A stretch of 64,000 nt of DNA from positions 52,858 to 116,857 of the forward strand of contig NZ_FRBR01000013.1 in the NCBI RefSeq assembly GCF_900142665.1, written 5' to 3'. The notes under the pieces are model-generated. The model searched no databases. It was given only the letters and a program-made list of their open reading frames with translations, and was not told the DNA's origin. A program made the position numbers and the translations under genes. This DNA is from Roseovarius pacificus (GTDB taxonomy: Bacteria; Pseudomonadota; Alphaproteobacteria; Rhodobacterales; Rhodobacteraceae). Shown in pieces: positions 43,644 to 53,026 of this stretch. The stretch's first letter is position 1. Each line of letters opens with the position of its first letter.

Positions 43644-45142
43644 TCATCGCGGGCCTGGTGCTGGGGCTGGTCGCCTTTATTACGGTTCTCCGACTCCTGG
43701 AGGCAGAGGGGGCGGCCCGGCACATCGTGTCGACGGCGCAGCAATCCATTCAGGTCATCACCGATCCCGACCTCTCCGACCTGGACAAGGAGCGTCAGGT
43801 ACGGCGCGCCTCGCTGTCGCTCTTCGGGAGTTTCCTGAAGATCGCCGGTATCGGCGCAGCGTCGCTCGGCGCAACCGTGCTCGTGATCTGGGCCGGTGCG
43901 GCTTTGGGCTTCTACACCGTGGATGCCGTCCTTGCGGTCGCGATGGACTGGCGGTTCCTCCTGGGATCGACCGTGGGGGCCGTCGCGCTCTGGATCCTTC
44001 TCGACCGCGTGGGCGGCCGCAGCCCGGCCCCGACATCGCGGGACACCGGCGAAGTGCCCTACGGCCCGATGGAACAGGCGCTGCACGATTTCGCCTTCGC
44101 ATCGCCCCGTCGCCAGCGCCGGCTCGGGGCGATCGAGACCCGCCTGTTCCGCAGCCGTATCGACCCCGAACACGCTGCACGGCCGGTCTTTATCACCTCG
44201 CTGCCGCGCGCGGGCACGACGATCATGCTGAACGCTCTGGCGGAGTTGCCGGAGTTCGCCTCGGCAACCTATCGCCACATGCCGTTCACGCTGGCACCGC
44301 TGCTTTGGGGCAGGATTGCGCCGCTTGTCCAGAAGACCGCCGAGCGCGGCGAGCGCGCGCATCGCGACGGTATCGAGGTGTCGGGCGAGAGCCCCGAGGC
44401 GTTCGAGGAAATGCTCTGGCTGGCATTCTGGCCCGACCATTACGGGAAAGACCGCATTCAGACCTGGAGTGCCGACCAGTTCGACCCCGTCTTTGCCGAT
44501 TATTTCCGCACGCATATGGCCAAGGTGGTCGCGGCCAAGCCGGGCGCGCGGCGCTATGTGTCGAAGAACAACGCCAACATCGCCCGCCTGCCGCTGCTCG
44601 ACGCGATCTGTCCTGACGCGACCGTGGTGATCCCGGTGCGCGACCCCCGCGCCCAGGTCGCATCCCTGATGCGCCAGCATGCGCGGTTCCTCGACCTGCA
44701 TGCGCGCGAGCCTTTCGGCCGCCGCTACATGGAAGGTGTCGGCCATTTCGAGTTCGGGGCGGCGCTTCGCCCCATCGACTTCGGCACGGATAGGCCCGCT
44801 CCCGCAAGGGAGGAGATCGGCACGGATTTCTGGCTGCGCTACTGGATCGACGCCTACGAGCATGTATTGGCGACGGCCGGCGGCAATGCGGTCTTCGTCG
44901 ATCACGACGCGTTGTGCGTTGCGCCGGGGGACCATCTTCCGCTGCTGGCCGAGGCGATCGGTGCCGAGGACGTGCGGGAGATTACAGGCCTCGCAGCGAA
45001 GTTTCGCGCGCCTGCCCCGCTGCCCGAACTTGACCACGCCAGCCCGCGGCTTCTGGACCGGGCGCTGTCGCTGCATGGCGTGCTTCGCCAACGCGCGCTG
45101 GCGCCGACGGTTACACCCTTGCGCAAGGAAACATTCGTATGA
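43640..45142 (+). CDS. Membrane-anchored sulfotransferase
   Basis: A 500-residue protein starting with GTG. The first 120 residues hold three hydrophobic segments (IIAGLVLGLVAFITVL, IGAASLGATVLVIWAGAALG and FLLGSTVGAVALWILL). The catalytic part carries the PAPS 5' loop VFITSLPRAGTTIMLNALAE (about residues 184-203) and the 3' site TVVIPVRDPRAQVASLMRQ (about residue 328 on). It probably sulfates a lipid-linked or membrane-proximal substrate on the cytoplasmic face. It overlaps both neighbours by 4 bases. The fusion of membrane helices to a PAPS sulfotransferase differs from the soluble sulfotransferases of the polysaccharide locus. Confidence 0.87.
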   Translation: MIIAGLVLGLVAFITVLRLLEAEGAARHIVSTAQQSIQVITDPDLSDLDKERQVRRASLSLFGSFLKIAGIGAASLGATVLVIWAGAALGFYTVDAVLAVAMDWRFLLGSTVGAVALWILLDRVGGRSPAPTSRDTGEVPYGPMEQALHDFAFASPRRQRRLGAIETRLFRSRIDPEHAARPVFITSLPRAGTTIMLNALAELPEFASATYRHMPFTLAPLLWGRIAPLVQKTAERGERAHRDGIEVSGESPEAFEEMLWLAFWPDHYGKDRIQTWSADQFDPVFADYFRTHMAKVVAAKPGARRYVSKNNANIARLPLLDAICPDATVVIPVRDPRAQVASLMRQHARFLDLHAREPFGRRYMEGVGHFEFGAALRPIDFGTDRPAPAREEIGTDFWLRYWIDAYEHVLATAGGNAVFVDHDALCVAPGDHLPLLAEAIGAEDVREITGLAAKFRAPAPLPELDHASPRLLDRALSLHGVLRQRALAPTVTPLRKETFV

Positions 45143-46458
45143 CCAAACCGCCGCTCCCGGAGCGACTTGCTCCGGTCGTGTTCGTCGTATCTGTCGGAGC
45201 CCTTGGCATCGTCTACGGGACAGTATCGTCATGGTGGGGCTGGTTCCCGGCACCACAGATCGGGATGGCGCACCGGACATATCTCGATATCAGTTCGAAC
45301 TGGCGCAACGATATGGGGCTGGAACCGACCCGGCACCTCGTCGCGCCTGACGATGGCGATAGCGGTGAAGCGGACCCTGATCGAGGCTACGAGGTTTTTC
45401 AGCCTGACAGAATCCAGCCCGGCTATACGCTCGTGGCAGGCCTCAACAACGATCCCGATGGCACATTCCACGTGGTCCGGCTCTTCGACGCCTCGGGCGA
45501 AGAGGTGCATCACTGGCCGATCCGCTACGACGAACTCGACGGAGAAATCCGCCCGCAGAACACGATGCTGCACGGAATGGAGGTTTTCGAGGACGGCTCA
45601 ATTGCCGTGACCTTCGACTCGGGGCAGGCGCTGGCACGTCTCGATTCCTGCGGCGAGCCGATCTGGAGCAATACCGGAGGCTATCATCACACGCTCACCC
45701 GAGACGGAGCCGGGAACATGCTCACCTGGCGCGAGGAGATCATCGTCTGGGTCGACGAGGAGACCGGCGAGGAGGTCCATACGCTGGACCTGCGCCGCGA
45801 CATCGCGCGTGGCGACGATCGTGCGCAGCAAGGGTACCTGGACATCCGCACGATCACGCCGGAATCCCCGGAGCAGAAGGTCCGTTACGGCGTCGATCCG
45901 TTCCATCCAAACGACGCCGAACCCCTGAGGGAAGAGATGGCCGACGCCTTCCCGATGTTCGAAGCCGGTGACATCATGCTGAGTCTGCGCGAGCTCAATC
46001 TCGTTACCGTGGTCGATCCCGAAAGCGGCAGGATGAAGTGGTGGCAACACGGGCCGTGGTTCAAGCAGCACGATCCCGATTTCCAGCCCGACGGCACGAT
46101 CACCGTCTATGACAACAATACCGGCACCATGCGCTCGCGAATCCTGAAGATCGATCCCGAAAGCGGCGAAGTGACCGAGCTTTATGCCGGAACCGAGGAT
46201 CAGCCCTTCTACTCCTGGCGGCGCGGCAAGCATCAAATCTTGCCGAACGGGAACCTGCTGTTGACGGAGGCCGAGCATGGGCGGTTGCTGGAGGTCGATC
46301 CCGAAAGGCAGCCGGTTTGGGAAAGGCACATGAAATGGGATGCCGAGAGCAATGTAATCGTGACCGAGGCCCGTTACATCCCTGAAGATTTCTTCACGAA
46401 CGGTGTCCCGAGCTGTTCGAACGAAGTCAGTGACGCCGGGAATGGCGCGCCGGGCTGA
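45139..46458 (+). CDS. Arylsulfotransferase (ASST)-like protein
   Basis: A 439-residue protein with one N-terminal transmembrane anchor (VVFVVSVGALGIVYGTV) and a beta-propeller of the arylsulfotransferase type. Repeated blades include MLHGMEVFEDGSIAVTFDSG, GYHHTLTRDGAGNMLTW, FKQHDPDFQPDGTITVYDNN and KHQILPNGNLLLTEAEHG; conserved His residues in these blades match the PAPS-independent ASST active-site pattern. It would face the periplasm. ASSTs move sulfate between phenolic compounds; here coupling with a PAPS sulfotransferase suggests relay of sulfate to an exported product. Translation is coupled to the upstream gene (ATGA). Confidence 0.85.
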   Translation: MTKPPLPERLAPVVFVVSVGALGIVYGTVSSWWGWFPAPQIGMAHRTYLDISSNWRNDMGLEPTRHLVAPDDGDSGEADPDRGYEVFQPDRIQPGYTLVAGLNNDPDGTFHVVRLFDASGEEVHHWPIRYDELDGEIRPQNTMLHGMEVFEDGSIAVTFDSGQALARLDSCGEPIWSNTGGYHHTLTRDGAGNMLTWREEIIVWVDEETGEEVHTLDLRRDIARGDDRAQQGYLDIRTITPESPEQKVRYGVDPFHPNDAEPLREEMADAFPMFEAGDIMLSLRELNLVTVVDPESGRMKWWQHGPWFKQHDPDFQPDGTITVYDNNTGTMRSRILKIDPESGEVTELYAGTEDQPFYSWRRGKHQILPNGNLLLTEAEHGRLLEVDPERQPVWERHMKWDAESNVIVTEARYIPEDFFTNGVPSCSNEVSDAGNGAPG

Positions 46459-46534
46459 CCCCCGGTGGTTTTGGCAATGGGGCGGTGTTTGCCGAGATAG
46501 GCGCCATGGCCGGGGAGTGGAAAGAGCGTGGGAA

Positions 46535-46771
46535 TCAGGCCGCTGCAAGTTGATCGGCTGAAAGCCTTCCATCGAGGACAGCAGCTCTCACTGCCGCCAC
46601 GCGGTGAGAGCCGCGCGGAGACCATCGCATCCGCTGCTTTTTGCCCATGCGGGTGTTGGCAAGGTTATTCACAGGGCCCTCGGTCCGACATGTCGATACC
46701 GCTCGTCCTTGCTGCTTCCGCTTTGCATAGTTGGCGACGGCGGAGCGGTTGTATTCAAGGTCTGTTCTCAA
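46535..46771 (-). pseudogene. C-terminal remnant of a transposase
   Basis: The minus strand encodes LRTDLEYNRSAVANYAKRK and then RMGKKQRMRWSPRGSHRVAA with VRAAVLDGRL, which I recognise as the conserved end of an IS transposase (usually RMGKRRRMRWSP.GAHRV). The catalytic part is missing and the upstream side is replaced by an scpB fragment. The IS family cannot be named safely. Confidence 0.65.
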
Positions 46772-46799
46772 ATCCATGGCGCGTGCAACGACAGAAAAT

Positions 46800-46954
46800 G
46801 CCGCCTTTCGCCGGGGGCCGGAGGAGGTCTTGCGGATTTGCATTATACCTTTGTCACCACCGACCGGTTCCTTGCCGCCTTCGGCTTGGAAACCCTGCGC
46901 GATCTGCCGGACCGGGAGCAGCTGGAGGATGCGGGGGTGGTTGACCCTGCATAG
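46800..46954 (+). pseudogene. C-terminal fragment of a second scpB
   Basis: The frame ends HYTFVTTDRFLAAFGLETLR then DLPDREQLEDAG, the typical C-terminus of ScpB. It is only about 65% similar in nucleotide sequence to the intact scpB at 31774-32376, so it is a separate homologue, not a fresh duplication. The N-terminal 130 residues are gone, cut by IS-derived sequence. Confidence 0.65.
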
Positions 46955-47070
46955 GCGTTTGGGCGGCGACACGAGTTGCATTTTGGTCTTTCTGTGAAGC
47001 GGACCATTCACCGGAAGGCTTGAAGCTCATCCGAATTCCAGGGGCAGGGTAAAATCTGGTTGCGATTAGA

Positions 47071-47084
47071 TATGTGATAACATA
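47071..47084. promoter_or_regulatory. Palindrome upstream of heme-type TonB operon
   Basis: TATGTGATAACATA has five-base inverted arms around GATA in the A+T-rich leader 63 bases before the receptor start. An iron or heme-responsive operator would be expected here; the sequence is not a clean match to the Fur, RirA or Irr sites I know. Confidence 0.35.
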
Positions 47085-47146
47085 ACAGTATCCGCGCTCC
47101 TTGTCGGGCACCGTCACGCATCTTCGACCAAAGGCAGGACCGAATT

Positions 47147-49093
47147 ATGATCGCACGCCCTTTTCTTGCTGCATATTTTCTGACGACCGCGGCACTTGCC
47201 GTTTCATCGGAACGGGCGTGGGCCCAGGACGATGCCCCGTTCGAACTGGACCCCATCATCCTGAGCGTTACGGGGTCTCCCCAGTCTTTGCAGGATGCGC
47301 CGGGGAGTGTGAGCGTGGTGTCTGGCGAGAGCCTGCGCGACAGGCCGATTGAAAACCTGGCCGATGCGGTCGAGGGCGAACCGGGTGTGCAATCCAGCGG
47401 GGTCGGGCTGGGGCGGCGTGGCATTTCGATTCGGGGAATGTTGCCGGAACAGACGTTGATCCTCATTGACGGACAGCGGATCAGCAATTCTTCGTCGGCG
47501 GTGCAGCATTCGGATTACGAACTGGGCTGGCTTCCACCCGAAGCAATCGAACGCATCGAAGTGGTGCGTGGCCCGATGTCTTCGCTCTATGGTTCGGACG
47601 CCTTGGGCGGCGTCGTCAATATCGTCACGCGTGTGCCGACGGATCGGTGGCAGGGCACGATTTCGGCTATCGGGCGGATGACCACGCATGGTGACGGCGG
47701 TGATATGCAGGATCTGAGCGCTTATGCCAGCGGTCCGATTGTGCCCGGTGTGCTAGGCCTCAGCCTCTGGGCACAGGAAAAACGGCGTGAGGAGCTTGTC
47801 TCGGCCACTACTCCCGGCACGTCGGCGGCGGATAACGAGAAAAGCCGCATGGCGGGTGGCACGCTGACCTGGACACCCGATGACCGCCAGGTGCTCAGGT
47901 TTTCTTTCGGCTCCGGCTATCAGCGCCGATGGATGGATATGGCAACTGCGCGCGGTCCCGGTGGTTATCGTTCGACCGACACGATCCGGCGCAATCGGCT
48001 GTCGCTGTCGCATGATGCGGATTGGAGTTGGGGCAGCACCGCGATCAGCCTCTATCGCACGGAACTCGACCGGAAGAATCAGCGCACCGACGGGGTGGCG
48101 CCTGCGGGGCCGCATCGGTTTGTTGACACGGTGTTCTCAGCGCGGGCGCGGTTTTCGGCCGGGGCAGCCCATAGTTTTACCCTGGGGACGGAACTGCGCG
48201 AGGAGAAGCTGAAAGATCCGACGGTGAATGCCGCCGGTCGTGCGTCGAAAACGCATTTCGCGACCTATCTCCAGGATGAGATTACCCTTGGCGATGACTG
48301 GACTCTCGTCCTGGGGGCGCGAGCCGACCATCATGAGGATTTCGACTGGCATGTGAGCCCGCGAGCGCATCTGCGATATCAGGTGAACGATGCGCTGAGC
48401 CTGCGGGTCGGTGTGGGCTCGGGCTTCAAGGCTCCGACGATGAAGCAGCTTTCGCCCGATTATGCGGCGATTGCGGGTGGCGGACGGTTCACGATTGTCG
48501 GCAATCCCGCTCTGAAGCCCGAAGAGAATATTTCGGTCGAGGCGGGGCTCGCATACCACCGCGCGGATTGGTCGGTGGAGGCGACGCTTTTCCATAACGA
48601 TGTCGAAAATCTCATCCAGGCGATCTGCACCACCAGTTGCTCGGGGGCGCCGGGGGCGACATGGAGCTACATGAATGTCGACAAGGCGCGTCTGCGCGGA
48701 CTGGAACTGAGCGGCGACATCGATATTACGAACAACGTATCCCTGACGGCCAATTACACTTATCTGGACGCGACAGACCGCGAGACGGGCAAGGATCTGA
48801 CAGGGCGCTCCAAACATATGGCGAGCCTGGGTATCGACTGGCGTTTCACACCCCGCACGAGTGCTGCGCTGCGCGTTAATTACGTGGGCGAGCAGGACAC
48901 CAGCACGGGCTCAGGGCGTCAGCCGGCCTATACGATGGTGTCGGTCGGTGGACAGCATCGGTTCGACAACGGGGTGACGGCGCTTTTCGGTATCGAGAAC
49001 CTGACGGATCAGCGTCTGGCGAACGAGAATACGGATTACGCCTTCGCCGATCCGGGCCGTCGTTTCTATGTTGGCCTGAAAAAGTCGTTCTGA
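47147..49093 (+). CDS. TonB-dependent receptor, Hmu-type operon
   Basis: A 648-residue outer-membrane receptor. The signal peptide ends at RAWA (about residue 26); a TonB-box-like FELDPIILSV follows, then a plug domain (GRRGISIRGMLPEQTLILID, IERIEVVRGPMSSLYGSDAL) and a 22-strand barrel ending in a C-terminal Phe. GFKAPTMKQL with GNPALKPEE matches the FRAP/NPNL region common in heme and cobalamin receptors. It starts an apparent operon with a periplasmic CobN-like protein, an ExbB-like protein and DUF2149; the next start is 3 bases after its stop. By synteny with hmu operons, heme is the most probable ligand. Cobalamin or another metallo-tetrapyrrole is the alternative. Confidence 0.88.
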   Translation: MIARPFLAAYFLTTAALAVSSERAWAQDDAPFELDPIILSVTGSPQSLQDAPGSVSVVSGESLRDRPIENLADAVEGEPGVQSSGVGLGRRGISIRGMLPEQTLILIDGQRISNSSSAVQHSDYELGWLPPEAIERIEVVRGPMSSLYGSDALGGVVNIVTRVPTDRWQGTISAIGRMTTHGDGGDMQDLSAYASGPIVPGVLGLSLWAQEKRREELVSATTPGTSAADNEKSRMAGGTLTWTPDDRQVLRFSFGSGYQRRWMDMATARGPGGYRSTDTIRRNRLSLSHDADWSWGSTAISLYRTELDRKNQRTDGVAPAGPHRFVDTVFSARARFSAGAAHSFTLGTELREEKLKDPTVNAAGRASKTHFATYLQDEITLGDDWTLVLGARADHHEDFDWHVSPRAHLRYQVNDALSLRVGVGSGFKAPTMKQLSPDYAAIAGGGRFTIVGNPALKPEENISVEAGLAYHRADWSVEATLFHNDVENLIQAICTTSCSGAPGATWSYMNVDKARLRGLELSGDIDITNNVSLTANYTYLDATDRETGKDLTGRSKHMASLGIDWRFTPRTSAALRVNYVGEQDTSTGSGRQPAYTMVSVGGQHRFDNGVTALFGIENLTDQRLANENTDYAFADPGRRFYVGLKKSF

Positions 49094-49096
49094 TCG

Positions 49097-52000
49097 ATGC
49101 TCGGGTTGTTTTTGAAAAGCGCGCTTCTGCTGTGCTTTGCCACAGGGGCCGTGTTGGCGGACGTATCCGATCAGGGTGTGCCGGTCGTGCGTGTGATGTC
49201 CAACGATTTTGTTCTGCCGGGGAAGATACAGGCGCTGCGGCAGGTGGCCGAAGAGGCCGGGGTGCGGTTGGAACATACCTACATCGAGGAGGCGTCTTCG
49301 GACGACTGGCCGCCGGATGCGGATCTGGTGGTATTCGATGTGCCGCGACCGGGGGACCGTGCGCAGGTTGAAACGTTCTGGACGGACCGCGCCATGCCGG
49401 ATGAAATATCGGTGCCCCGGATCACCGTCGGCGGCGGCCCCCCTGCGTGGGAAGGTATGCCAGCGCCCGATGCGATGAAACTGGCCGGGTATTATGGTTT
49501 CGGTGGGCAGGCGAACCTGCGTCATTTCTTTCGTGCTGTCGCCGCGTGGCATGACGGCGACAGCCTTGCGCAGTTTCCCGCCCCAAGACGCCGCGCGATG
49601 ACCGGCGTCTACCACCCGGCGGCGGACCGGACATTCGACGATGCCGAGTCCTATCTGTCATGGGGTGCGGCGCGTTGGCCGGACGCGCGGGGGCGTGTAC
49701 TCTTCGTGTTTCACCAAGGCGATATCGCCAGCCTGCAAACCCAGGTGATCGACGGATTGATTGCCAGAAGCGAAGCGGCGGGGCTTGTTCCGCTCGCCGT
49801 GTGGGTCGATGCGTCCGATCCCGAGGCGCTGACCCGCTTCGCCAGGCCCGCGAAGGCGGATGCCATCGTGAACCTGACCCATATGATGAACGGGACCGCC
49901 CGCAGCGCCGAGTTCGAGGCGCTGGACGTTCCGGCGATCCAGACCTTGTCCTACCGTGGCGGAACCCGTGAAGAGTGGAAAAAGGCGGATACGGGGATTC
50001 CCGCCCGGTTGAGCGCGCCGTTTCTGGCTGTCCCCGAGGCCTGGGGTATGTCCGATCCGATCGTGCTGAGCGCCGTGGAGGACGGTGTGCAGGAACTGAT
50101 CCCCGCGCAGGCCGATCTGTTGATCGGCAAGCTGGTGCGGTTGGCGGCGCTGCGCCACACGCCTGCCCGCGAAAAGCGCCTGGCGCTGATGTTCTGGAAC
50201 TATCCCGCCGGTGAAAAGAACCTGTCGGCCTCGAATCTCAATGTGCCGCGCAGTCTGGAGCGATTGACGCATGCTTTGGGGCAGGCGGGGTACAACGTGC
50301 CGGTTCTGCCCGAAGCGCGGATGATCGAGGCCGGGCAGGCAATGCTGGCTGCGCTCTACAGGACCGGGCCGCTGGAAAATCTTCTGGCGCGCGATCTCGC
50401 CGTGGCGATTCCGGTATCGGATTACCAGACATGGGTGGCAACATTACCGCAGGAGAAACGTCATGCCATCGGGCATCTCGATCCGGTCGGCACGCATTGG
50501 GCCGTGCGCGAGGTCGATGGCCGCCCGAGCCTGATCGTCCCCCGGCTGAGGCTCGGCAATCTCGTGGTTTTGCCGCAGATGCCGCGCGGCGGCGATCCGG
50601 GGGCGCACCTGCACGATATGACGCATCCGCCGGATCATCTGTATATGGCGGCCTATCTCTATCTGCGCCGGGAGTTCGGGGCGCATGCCCTGATCCATTT
50701 CGGGACGCATGGTACGCAGGAATGGCTGCCGGGCAAGGACCGGGGCCTTGCTGCCCTAGACGATCCGTTTCTGATGGTTGGCGATCTGCCGATATTCTAT
50801 CCGTATATTCAGGACAATGTAAGCGAAGCCCTACAGGCCAGACGGCGTGGGCGAGCGGTAACCGTCAGTCACCAGACACCGCCGTTCGGGCCATCCGGCC
50901 TCTATGATGAATTGCGCGACATACATCGGCTGTTGCACGATTACATTCAGCTCGAGGCGGGGGCTGTGAAGGAAAATACAGGGCGAAAGATCGTCTCGGC
51001 GGTCGTTGCGGCCGGCATCGACAAAGATCTGGGGATTACAGAAACCGCGCTAGGGGCCGATCTGCCGGCGCATCTGCCCGCGCTGCACGATCACCTGCAC
51101 GAACTGGCGCGACAGGTCATTCCGCTTGGCCTGCACGAGTTTGGCGCGCCCGCCGATCCCGAGGCGCGCCTGACCACCATGTTGCAGCAATTGGGGCCGT
51201 CTTTTGCACGTGCGGCGGGCGACGACCCCGAAGAAATGCTGACCGGGGATCAGGAGGCGCTCAGGAGGTCGCGCAGTTTCACGCTGTTGCAGGCCCATGT
51301 TCTGAACGGAGAGCCACTGGACGGTCTGGCCCCTGGGCTTGGGCCGTATCTGGAGCGCGCCCGCGCGTTCGAAGAAAACCTGCTGGCTGCGCCGGGCGAA
51401 ATTGCGGCGCTGCTGAACGGTCTTGCCGGAGGTTTCGTCGCGCCCGGTTCGGGGGGCGATCCGGTGCGCAATCCCGAGATCCGTTCGGGCCGGAATCTGC
51501 ACGGGTTCGAGCCTGACCGCCTGCCGTCGCGTGCGGCCTACGAGGCGGGCAAGGATGCCTTCGACAGCCTGGCCGCCACGTTGCGTGAGGAAAATCAAGG
51601 GGCATGGCCCGAAAAGATCGCGTTCAGCCTTTGGGCCTCCGAGGCGTTGCGGCATCAGGGAATTACCGAAGCGCAGGTTCTGCACGCGTTGGGGCTTCGG
51701 CCCGTCTGGAGCGAGGACGGGCGGGTGGAACGGCTGGAGATCGTTCCCGAGACCGAGATGGACCACCCTCGTGTCGATGTGGTGATCCAGGTGACCAGCG
51801 TTTATCGCGACCAGTTCGATGGGTTCATGCGTCTTCTGGCCGAAGGGATCGAGGCGCTGGCCGCGCGCGATCCGGCCGACAATATCATTGCGCGGAACAG
51901 TGGGCGTATCGCGGAGACGCTGAGGGCGCGCGGGCTTGCTGCGGACGTTGCACGGCGGCAGGCCTCCCTTCGGCTGTTTGGCAATGCGCCCGGCCAGTAT

Positions 52001-53026
52001 GGGTCGGGCCTGTCGCACCGGGCGCTCGAGTCCACCTCATGGGACAGCGACGACACGCTGGCCGAGCTGTACCTGGATGGAAACGGCTATGCGTTCGGTC
52101 AGCAGGACTGGGGCCTGCGCAGCGAGGGAGGCAATCTTCTGGCCGATCAGTTGTCCGGGACGCAGGCGGTCGTGATGTCCCGATCGTCGAACCTGCATGG
52201 TGTGCTGTCAACGGATCATCCGTTCGATTTCATGGGCGGGCTTTCACTGGCAGTGCGTCACCTGGATGGGGGGTCGCCATCGCTTTTCGTGACCGACCTG
52301 CGCAGTGGGCCCGCCGTCACGAAACCGCTGGCGTCCTTTTTGTCGACGGAGCTTCGGGCGCGCTATCTCAATCCGCAATGGATCGGAGAAATGATGCGAG
52401 AGGGCTATTCCGGCACGCTTTCGATGCTGAATGCCACCAACAACCTGTTTGGCTGGCAAGTGGTCGATCCCGCCACGGTACGGGCGGATCAATGGCAGGC
52501 GATGTTCGAAACCTATGTCCAGGACAGCCGCGATCTGGGTCTCGATGCCTATTTCGAGACCGAAAACCCGACGGCGCAGGCGCAATTGATGGAGCGCATG
52601 GTGGAAGCGATCCGCAAGGGCTATTGGGATGCGCCGCCTCAGACCCGTAAGGCGCTGGCAGAACGCTGGCGGGAGCTTGAAACGATGCACGGGGTTTCTG
52701 CCGGAGAGGATGTGACGCGCGCGTATCTGGCGCAAATGGCCGCGGGATTCGGGCTTGCCAGCGATGTGGCGCCCGAGCCCGGCGCGACAAATACCGTACC
52801 GGACAGCGGACAAGCCGATCCGGCCGGTTCCCCTCAGGCACAGCCGGTCGAGGGGCAGACGCTTCAGGCCGTGGACGCCATGTCCGGGCAGCCCTCTCGT
52901 GACGAGGTATCGCGACTTTGGGCTGCGGGCCTTCTGCTGTTGCTCTTTCTTTCGGGGGCCGGGCTGCAATGGCAACGGGCACGTCCGGCGCGCGTGGCGG
53001 CCCTTCAGGGACAGGACCCAAGATGA
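49097..53026 (+). CDS. Periplasmic CobN-like chelatase, HmuS type
   Basis: A 1309-residue member of the CobN/magnesium-chelatase large-subunit family, but exported and anchored: a signal peptide (LKSALLLCFATGAVLA) and one C-terminal membrane helix (AAGLLLLLFLSGAGLQW, about residue 1275) after a Pro/Gln-rich linker. The family core is clear: ALIHFGTHGTQEWLPGKDRG (about residues 532-551), then LPIFYPYIQDNVSEALQARR. Cytoplasmic CobN has no signal and works with CobST, which are absent here. Exported CobN-like proteins beside TonB receptors and ExbB/DUF2149 proteins are the HmuS group of hmu operons, reported to release iron from heme. A heme dechelatase role is therefore inferred. The stop overlaps the next gene by 4 bases. 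Confidence 0.85.
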   Translation: MLGLFLKSALLLCFATGAVLADVSDQGVPVVRVMSNDFVLPGKIQALRQVAEEAGVRLEHTYIEEASSDDWPPDADLVVFDVPRPGDRAQVETFWTDRAMPDEISVPRITVGGGPPAWEGMPAPDAMKLAGYYGFGGQANLRHFFRAVAAWHDGDSLAQFPAPRRRAMTGVYHPAADRTFDDAESYLSWGAARWPDARGRVLFVFHQGDIASLQTQVIDGLIARSEAAGLVPLAVWVDASDPEALTRFARPAKADAIVNLTHMMNGTARSAEFEALDVPAIQTLSYRGGTREEWKKADTGIPARLSAPFLAVPEAWGMSDPIVLSAVEDGVQELIPAQADLLIGKLVRLAALRHTPAREKRLALMFWNYPAGEKNLSASNLNVPRSLERLTHALGQAGYNVPVLPEARMIEAGQAMLAALYRTGPLENLLARDLAVAIPVSDYQTWVATLPQEKRHAIGHLDPVGTHWAVREVDGRPSLIVPRLRLGNLVVLPQMPRGGDPGAHLHDMTHPPDHLYMAAYLYLRREFGAHALIHFGTHGTQEWLPGKDRGLAALDDPFLMVGDLPIFYPYIQDNVSEALQARRRGRAVTVSHQTPPFGPSGLYDELRDIHRLLHDYIQLEAGAVKENTGRKIVSAVVAAGIDKDLGITETALGADLPAHLPALHDHLHELARQVIPLGLHEFGAPADPEARLTTMLQQLGPSFARAAGDDPEEMLTGDQEALRRSRSFTLLQAHVLNGEPLDGLAPGLGPYLERARAFEENLLAAPGEIAALLNGLAGGFVAPGSGGDPVRNPEIRSGRNLHGFEPDRLPSRAAYEAGKDAFDSLAATLREENQGAWPEKIAFSLWASEALRHQGITEAQVLHALGLRPVWSEDGRVERLEIVPETEMDHPRVDVVIQVTSVYRDQFDGFMRLLAEGIEALAARDPADNIIARNSGRIAETLRARGLAADVARRQASLRLFGNAPGQYGSGLSHRALESTSWDSDDTLAELYLDGNGYAFGQQDWGLRSEGGNLLADQLSGTQAVVMSRSSNLHGVLSTDHPFDFMGGLSLAVRHLDGGSPSLFVTDLRSGPAVTKPLASFLSTELRARYLNPQWIGEMMREGYSGTLSMLNATNNLFGWQVVDPATVRADQWQAMFETYVQDSRDLGLDAYFETENPTAQAQLMERMVEAIRKGYWDAPPQTRKALAERWRELETMHGVSAGEDVTRAYLAQMAAGFGLASDVAPEPGATNTVPDSGQADPAGSPQAQPVEGQTLQAVDAMSGQPSRDEVSRLWAAGLLLLLFLSGAGLQWQRARPARVAALQGQDPR

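Noticed and set aside
43466..45280. 604-codon open frame on the minus strand
   Set aside because: It is the mirror of the sulfotransferase gene, which has clear PAPS motifs and overlapping start/stop with its neighbours.
46528..46944. 138-codon plus-strand frame
   Set aside because: Runs across the boundary of two remnants in a frame that matches neither; the transposase tail is on the minus strand and the scpB tail is in another frame.
49097..53026. Cobaltochelatase CobN for cobalamin synthesis
   Set aside because: The protein is exported and membrane-anchored, and no cobS, cobT or other cob genes are nearby; the ExbB-like and DUF2149 neighbours fit HmuS better.
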